Translations under genes and position numbers: made by a program | Notes under the pieces: generated by a model | The model's input: only the letters and a program-made list of their open reading frames with translations | What the model was told of the DNA's origin: nothing | Databases searched by the model: none | Assembly (NCBI GenBank): GCA_001799045.1 | Contig: MGRY01000003.1 | Coordinates: forward strand, 6,227 to 15,743 | DNA from: Deltaproteobacteria bacterium RIFCSPLOWO2_02_56_12 | GTDB lineage: Bacteria; Desulfobacterota; Binatia; UBA9968 | Direction of reading: 5' to 3' | DNA length: 9,517 bases | Part shown: positions 5,998 to 9,517 of the stretch, piece by piece | Numbering within the stretch: position 1 is the first letter of the stretch | Layout of the letters: every line of letters begins with the position of its first letter

Positions 5998-7728
5998 CGA
6001 CCATACTTTGAAAAGATGACGGAATTCGGGAAACCTTTGTCCGACGGCCTGAAAAAAAGGATGCAGGAGAACGTACAACACATCAAGGGGGCGGAGAAGG
6101 AGATCGCCGAGGCAGTAGAAAAAGTCAAAAAGGCTGGCCTGCCGGCCGAGGCGCTGAACAAGCGGGGCGAATGGACCGTTTATCAGAGGCTCGAGTACCT
6201 GCTCGACCCTGGTACGTGGTGCCCGCTGCACACCCTTTACGACCCGATGGACGAAGAGTCAGGAACCACCGGCGTCGTAGATGGGCTGGGCAAGATCAGC
6301 GGCAGATGGGCCGTTGTGATCGGTTTTGACAACAAGGTGATGGCAGGCGCCTGGATCGCCGGCCAGGCGGACAATATTTTGAGAGTCACCGATATGGCCA
6401 AGCGACTGAACGTTCCTGTCGTTTGGATAGTCAACTGCAGCGGCGTCAAGCTGCCCGAGCAGGAGAAAGTCTACCCGAACCGGCGCGGCAGCGGGACGAC
6501 CTTCTTCCGGCACGCCGAACTGGAAAAACTGGGGATTCCGGTACTGGCCGGAATCTGGGGCACCAACCCGGCCGGGGGAGGCTATCAGGGCATCAGCCCG
6601 ACCTACCTGCTGGCCCACAAGAACTGCAACATCGCGGTAGGCGGCGCCGGCATCGTCAGCGGTATGAGCCCGAAGGGCTTTTTTGACGAGGAAGGGGCCG
6701 AAGCTATCATTAGCGCCACCAAGAATTTCAAGGAAGTACCACCTGGCCGTGTGGACATTCATTACGATTCCACAGGGTTCTTCAAAGCGGTGTTCGACAC
6801 GGAAGAAGGGGTTCTGGACGGGTTGAAGGAACTGATGAAAGCTATGCCCGCTTACGACCCGAAGTTCTTCCGGGTGGCGGCGCCAAAGGAGCCGAGATTC
6901 GATCCCGGCGAAATCGACTACCTCATCCCCTTCAACCAGAAGATGGCGTACAGTTTCGACGAGGTCCTGGCCCGGCTCACCGACAACAGCGAGCACATGG
7001 AATTCAGGCCCGGCTACGGACCCGAGGTCTATACCGGGCTGGTGAAGATAAACGGTCTTCTGATGGGCGCGATCGGCAACCGGCAGGGTTTCTTGCCGAA
7101 AGGCTACCCGGAATACGCGCCCTATCAGGGAATCGGGGGCAAGCTTTATCGGCAGGGACTCATCAAGATGAATGAGTTCGTGACGCTGTGCGGAAGAGAC
7201 AGAGTCCCCATAATTTGGTTCCAGGATACCACGGGCATCGACGTGGGCGATTATGCCGAAAAGGCCGAGCTGTTAGGGCTTGGACAGTCGTTGATATACT
7301 CGATCGAGCAGACCGACGTGCCGATGATGCTGGTGGTGCTGCGCAAAGGGACCGCGGCGGCGCACTACATTATGGGCGGCCCCACAGCCAACAACCACAA
7401 CGCCTTTACCCTGGGAACGCCGACCACGGAGATCTATGTGATGCACGGAGAAACCGCCGCCGCGGCATCCTTTGCCCGAAGGCTGGTGAAAGAAAAGGAC
7501 GCAGGTCAGCCGCTACAGCCGGTCATCGAGAAGATGAACGCTTTGGCGGCAGACTACAACGCCAAGTCCCGCCCGGGCTACTGCGCAAAGATGGGTTTTG
7601 TGGACGAGGTGATCTCTTTCGCAGCAATGCGGAACTATATGGCAGCTTTCGCCAACTGCGTCTACCAGAACCCGAAGTCTATCTGTCCGCATCACCATAT
7701 GATGCTGCCAAGGATCATTCGAGGGTAG
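5995..7728 (+). CDS. gcdA: Glutaconyl-CoA decarboxylase alpha subunit (biotin-dependent carboxyltransferase)
   Basis: The alpha subunit moves the carboxyl group of glutaconyl-CoA onto protein-bound biotin. The membrane beta subunit then releases CO2 and exports Na+, leaving crotonyl-CoA. The 577-residue product has two crotonase-like carboxyltransferase domains. It resembles Acidaminococcus GcdA (about 587 residues) from end to end: N-terminal MRPYFEKMTEFGKPL, LNKRGEWTVYQRLEYLLDPG, VNCSGVKLPEQEKVYPNRRG (147-166), GTNPAGGGYQ, IGGKLYRQGLIKMNEFVTLC (380-399), QDTTGIDVG (410-418), RKGTAAAHYIMGGP (450-463) and C-terminal QNPKSICPHHHMMLPRIIRG. This strong resemblance favours GcdA over propionyl- or methylcrotonyl-CoA carboxylase. 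The biotin carrier and the beta and delta subunits are not in the window. It directly follows the probable glutaryl-CoA dehydrogenase, so the two form consecutive steps. The GTG start is chosen by homology. Confidence 0.93.
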   Translation: MRPYFEKMTEFGKPLSDGLKKRMQENVQHIKGAEKEIAEAVEKVKKAGLPAEALNKRGEWTVYQRLEYLLDPGTWCPLHTLYDPMDEESGTTGVVDGLGKISGRWAVVIGFDNKVMAGAWIAGQADNILRVTDMAKRLNVPVVWIVNCSGVKLPEQEKVYPNRRGSGTTFFRHAELEKLGIPVLAGIWGTNPAGGGYQGISPTYLLAHKNCNIAVGGAGIVSGMSPKGFFDEEGAEAIISATKNFKEVPPGRVDIHYDSTGFFKAVFDTEEGVLDGLKELMKAMPAYDPKFFRVAAPKEPRFDPGEIDYLIPFNQKMAYSFDEVLARLTDNSEHMEFRPGYGPEVYTGLVKINGLLMGAIGNRQGFLPKGYPEYAPYQGIGGKLYRQGLIKMNEFVTLCGRDRVPIIWFQDTTGIDVGDYAEKAELLGLGQSLIYSIEQTDVPMMLVVLRKGTAAAHYIMGGPTANNHNAFTLGTPTTEIYVMHGETAAAASFARRLVKEKDAGQPLQPVIEKMNALAADYNAKSRPGYCAKMGFVDEVISFAAMRNYMAAFANCVYQNPKSICPHHHMMLPRIIRG

Positions 7729-7745
7729 TAACGACAGGAGCAGCC

Positions 7746-8537
7746 TTGAACAGGGCATCTTTAAACATCCTTCCGTTGCAATCGGAGATTATTTACGGAC
7801 CCGTCCCTTCGAAAAGGCTCGGCGTCTCGCTCGGAATCAACATCCTTCCCACCAGCTACAAGCTCTGTTCTTTCAGCTGCCTCTACTGTAAGTATGACTG
7901 GACGTCTAAACCTACGCCCCACCTTACCTATCAGACCGACGATTTGCCCCGTCCGGCTGAGGTCTCCTCCGCGCTCGAGATGTCCTTACATCGGCTAGTC
8001 AAACACAGAACAAAACTCGACTGCATCACTTTTTCAGGCAACGGCGAGCCTACGCTCCATCCGGATCTAGCCGAAATCATCGCAGCCGCTAAGAGAGTCC
8101 GCGATCAATACCTTCCTGAGGTCAAGCTTGCGATCCTTTCCAACTCTTCGACAGTGGGAAGCGCAGAGGTACGCGCGGCCCTAGAAATGCTTGACCTCAA
8201 GGTCATGAAGCTCGATGCGGGAAGCGAGGAAATGATCCGCCGACTGAACAATCCTATGCCTAATTTTTATCTTGGAGAGATCGTCGCCGGGTTAAGAAGT
8301 TTGACGGACATCATTCTGCAATCCCTTTTTGTTCAAGGAAGGGTCGCCAATACGGACCCGGATTCCGTGGAGCGATGGCTGGAGAAGGTGCGAGAAATCC
8401 AGCCCCGGCTGGTGCAAGTCTACTCCCTGGATCGTCTACCAACGGAAAGGAAACTATGGAGGGTCAACCTTCCCACTCTGCAGTGGATCGCGAGTCAGGT
8501 ACGCTGGCGGGCAGGCATACCGGCGGAAGTCTTTTAG
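7746..8537 (+). CDS. Radical SAM protein, TYW1-related (COG0731-like), function unknown
   Basis: The 263-residue product has the radical SAM cluster motif CSFSCLYC (Cys41, Cys45, Cys48) that binds the 4Fe-4S cluster. It is preceded by YGPVPSKRLGVSLGINILP and followed by FSGNGEPTLHPDL (96-108), the SAM-binding Gly-Glu region. The 'GPVPSRRLG.SLGIN' opening marks a group of small stand-alone proteins related to the wyosine enzyme TYW1, but with no flavodoxin domain and no assigned reaction. The start is TTG at 7746, 5 nt after AGGAG at 7736-7740; the same frame is open far upstream inside gcdA, but that part is shadow. It lies 17 nt after gcdA, so it is probably cotranscribed. Membership in the aromatic pathway is doubtful; a maturation role for an oxygen-sensitive enzyme is only a guess. 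Confidence 0.85.
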   Translation: MNRASLNILPLQSEIIYGPVPSKRLGVSLGINILPTSYKLCSFSCLYCKYDWTSKPTPHLTYQTDDLPRPAEVSSALEMSLHRLVKHRTKLDCITFSGNGEPTLHPDLAEIIAAAKRVRDQYLPEVKLAILSNSSTVGSAEVRAALEMLDLKVMKLDAGSEEMIRRLNNPMPNFYLGEIVAGLRSLTDIILQSLFVQGRVANTDPDSVERWLEKVREIQPRLVQVYSLDRLPTERKLWRVNLPTLQWIASQVRWRAGIPAEVF

Positions 8538-8619
8538 CCGGCGGCAGAGGTTTTACTTATGCTCCGTTTTGATATATTAGGAGAAGTTATGCAGGACGTT
8601 CTTGACTGAGGTAAAAATT
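8538..8619 (+). promoter_or_regulatory. Leader region before the ring hydrolase gene
   Basis: The 82-nt gap after the radical SAM gene holds a weak GG-N10-GC pattern (GG 8549-8550, GC 8561-8562) with the spacing of a sigma-54 promoter but a poor -24 box (AGAGGTTT). It would place the transcription start near 8574, about 46 nt before the ATG at 8620. An AT-rich TATATT (8572-8577) could be a sigma-70 -10 box, but no good -35 box is seen. No clear terminator is visible. TGAGGT at 8607-8612 is the ribosome site for the next gene. Confidence 0.25.
8589..8609 (+). CDS. Possible six-codon leader ORF
   Basis: ATG at 8589 opens MQDVLD and ends at TGA 8607-8609. It has a good ribosome site, AGGAG at 8579-8583 with 5 nt spacing, better than many real genes here. 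Its stop codon overlaps the ribosome site of the hydrolase gene, so a ribosome ending there could reinitiate at 8620. It may be a leader peptide, the remnant of a deleted gene, or chance. The codons show no run of one amino acid that would suggest attenuation. Confidence 0.25.
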   Translation: MQDVLD

Positions 8620-9517
8620 ATGATCATGGATCATCACATTGTCCCGGATTACCGATACAAAGAAATTCTGGTCGAAAAACGGCCCCCGAAGGATTTCGAG
8701 GGCCGGCCCGTCGAAGGCCTGACCAACTACTGGATCATCTTCAACAACCCGAAACAGTTCAACTCCTACACCACGCCCATGGTGAAGGAAACCATCCTCG
8801 CCTTCCGCCAAGCCTCGATGGACCGCGCCTGCGTGGCCGTCGTCTTCACGGGCGTGGGCGATAAGGCCTTCTGCGCGGGCGGCAACACCAAGGAATACGC
8901 CGAATATTATGCGGGCAACCCGCAGGAATACAAACAATACATGCGCCTGTTCAACGACATGGTCACGCACATCCTGATTTGCGACAAACCGGTGATCAAC
9001 CGCGTCAACGGCCTGCGCGTCGCCGGCGGCCAGGAAATCGGCATGGCCTGCGATTTTACGATCGCCGCAGATACCGCACGGTTTGGCCAAGCCGGCCCCA
9101 AGCACGGTTCCGCGCCCGATGGCGGCGCCACCGATTTCCTGCATTTGTACGTGGGCATCAACCGCGCCATCGAGTCGTGCGTGCTTTGCGAACCCTGGTC
9201 CGCCTTACAAGCCGTGCGCTTCGGGCTGATCAACAAGATCGTCCCGGTGCTCAAGAAAAAAGACGGCGCCTTCATCCGCAACCCCTTCGTCTACGAGGAG
9301 GAGTCGGATGAATGGGGCAACCCCAAGTTCGGGAGGTTCAAGACCGGTCCGGACAGGAAGGCTGCGGCAGAGGCGGCCGCCGGTTGCGAAACAGACTTGA
9401 CGCTTTTGGACCAGGAGGTGGAACGCATGTGCTACTCCCTGGCCTTGACCATGCCCGACTGCGTTTCCAAGACCCTGGAATCCATGCGCAAGAAGAAACT
9501 GGAACATTGGCAGCGCA
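8620..9517 (+). CDS. oah: 6-oxocyclohex-1-ene-1-carbonyl-CoA hydrolase, N-terminal part (cut by window end)
   Basis: This enzyme (also called BamA) adds water and hydrolytically opens the ring of 6-oxocyclohex-1-ene-1-carbonyl-CoA, giving 3-hydroxypimelyl-CoA. It is the hallmark of anaerobic benzoyl-CoA breakdown in the cytoplasm. The frame runs 299 codons to the window edge, out of about 375-380 expected. It is a crotonase-fold protein with family-specific blocks: NNPKQFNSYTTPMVKETI (42-59), FTGVGDKAFCAGGNTKEYAE (76-95), RVNGLRVAGGQEIGMACDF (128-146), FGQAGPKHGSAPDGGATDFL (155-174) and CEPWSALQAVRFGLI (190-204), then the long insert after VPVLKKKDGAFIRNP. These separate it from ordinary enoyl-CoA hydratases. 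The ATG at 8620 has TGAGGT 7 nt upstream; a second ATG at 8626 is less likely. Confidence 0.95.
   Translation, partial: MIMDHHIVPDYRYKEILVEKRPPKDFEGRPVEGLTNYWIIFNNPKQFNSYTTPMVKETILAFRQASMDRACVAVVFTGVGDKAFCAGGNTKEYAEYYAGNPQEYKQYMRLFNDMVTHILICDKPVINRVNGLRVAGGQEIGMACDFTIAADTARFGQAGPKHGSAPDGGATDFLHLYVGINRAIESCVLCEPWSALQAVRFGLINKIVPVLKKKDGAFIRNPFVYEEESDEWGNPKFGRFKTGPDRKAAAEAAAGCETDLTLLDQEVERMCYSLALTMPDCVSKTLESMRKKKLEHWQR

Noticed and set aside
6259..6996. 245-codon minus-strand reading frame opposite gcdA
   Set aside because: It is antisense to strongly conserved carboxyltransferase sequence in a GC-rich gene, with no motif or ribosome site of its own.
7188..7745. Upstream extension of the radical SAM frame inside gcdA
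   Set aside because: The extension is out of frame with gcdA, Arg-rich and low in recognisable structure; family similarity begins only after the TTG at 7746, which has a ribosome site.

Overview
The window carries two kinds of genes, all on the + strand. One is a block for an aa3-type cytochrome c oxidase. The other is a set of acyl-CoA genes typical of anaerobic breakdown of aromatic compounds by the benzoyl-CoA route. The aromatic markers are a 6-oxocyclohex-1-ene-1-carbonyl-CoA hydrolase (ring opening), a probable glutaryl-CoA dehydrogenase, and the alpha subunit of a biotin-dependent glutaconyl-CoA decarboxylase. This suggests a GC-rich bacterium of the former Deltaproteobacteria type (Desulfobacterota or a similar uncultured lineage) that lives anaerobically or facultatively on aromatic acids. 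The lineage is an inference and cannot be fixed from this window.

Layout. 2-172: C-terminal end of an enoyl-CoA hydratase family protein. 175-3342: tightly packed coxB, coxA (broken), coxC and coxD, starting 2 nt after the crotonase stop codon. 3343-3549: AT-rich intergenic region with a good sigma-54 (-24/-12) promoter candidate. 3550-7728: a crotonase lacking the usual hydratase glutamates, a GNAT acetyltransferase, the acyl-CoA dehydrogenase and gcdA, spaced like an operon. 7746-8537: a TYW1-related radical SAM protein of unknown role with a TTG start. 8589-8609: a possible six-codon leader ORF. 8620 to the end: 6-oxocyclohexenecarbonyl-CoA hydrolase, cut by the window end.

How the parts fit. 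The hydrolase opens the ring to 3-hydroxypimelyl-CoA. Beta-oxidation then gives glutaryl-CoA. The dehydrogenase has Val instead of Tyr before its catalytic Glu, the feature I recall for non-decarboxylating glutaryl-CoA dehydrogenases, which release glutaconyl-CoA. GcdA would then start its decarboxylation in a membrane complex that pumps Na+. That arrangement belongs to strict anaerobes that conserve energy at this step, so an O2-reducing oxidase next to it is unexpected.

The oxidase itself is odd. coxA is split by a frame change at about 1213-1217 that looks like a roughly 20-nt deletion beside a perfect GC palindrome. Its K-channel lysine position reads Ile. Whether the oxidase is decaying, misassembled or a functional variant is the main open question. 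I found no mobile elements, tRNA or rRNA genes, or CRISPR arrays, and no stretch over 300 nt without a gene.
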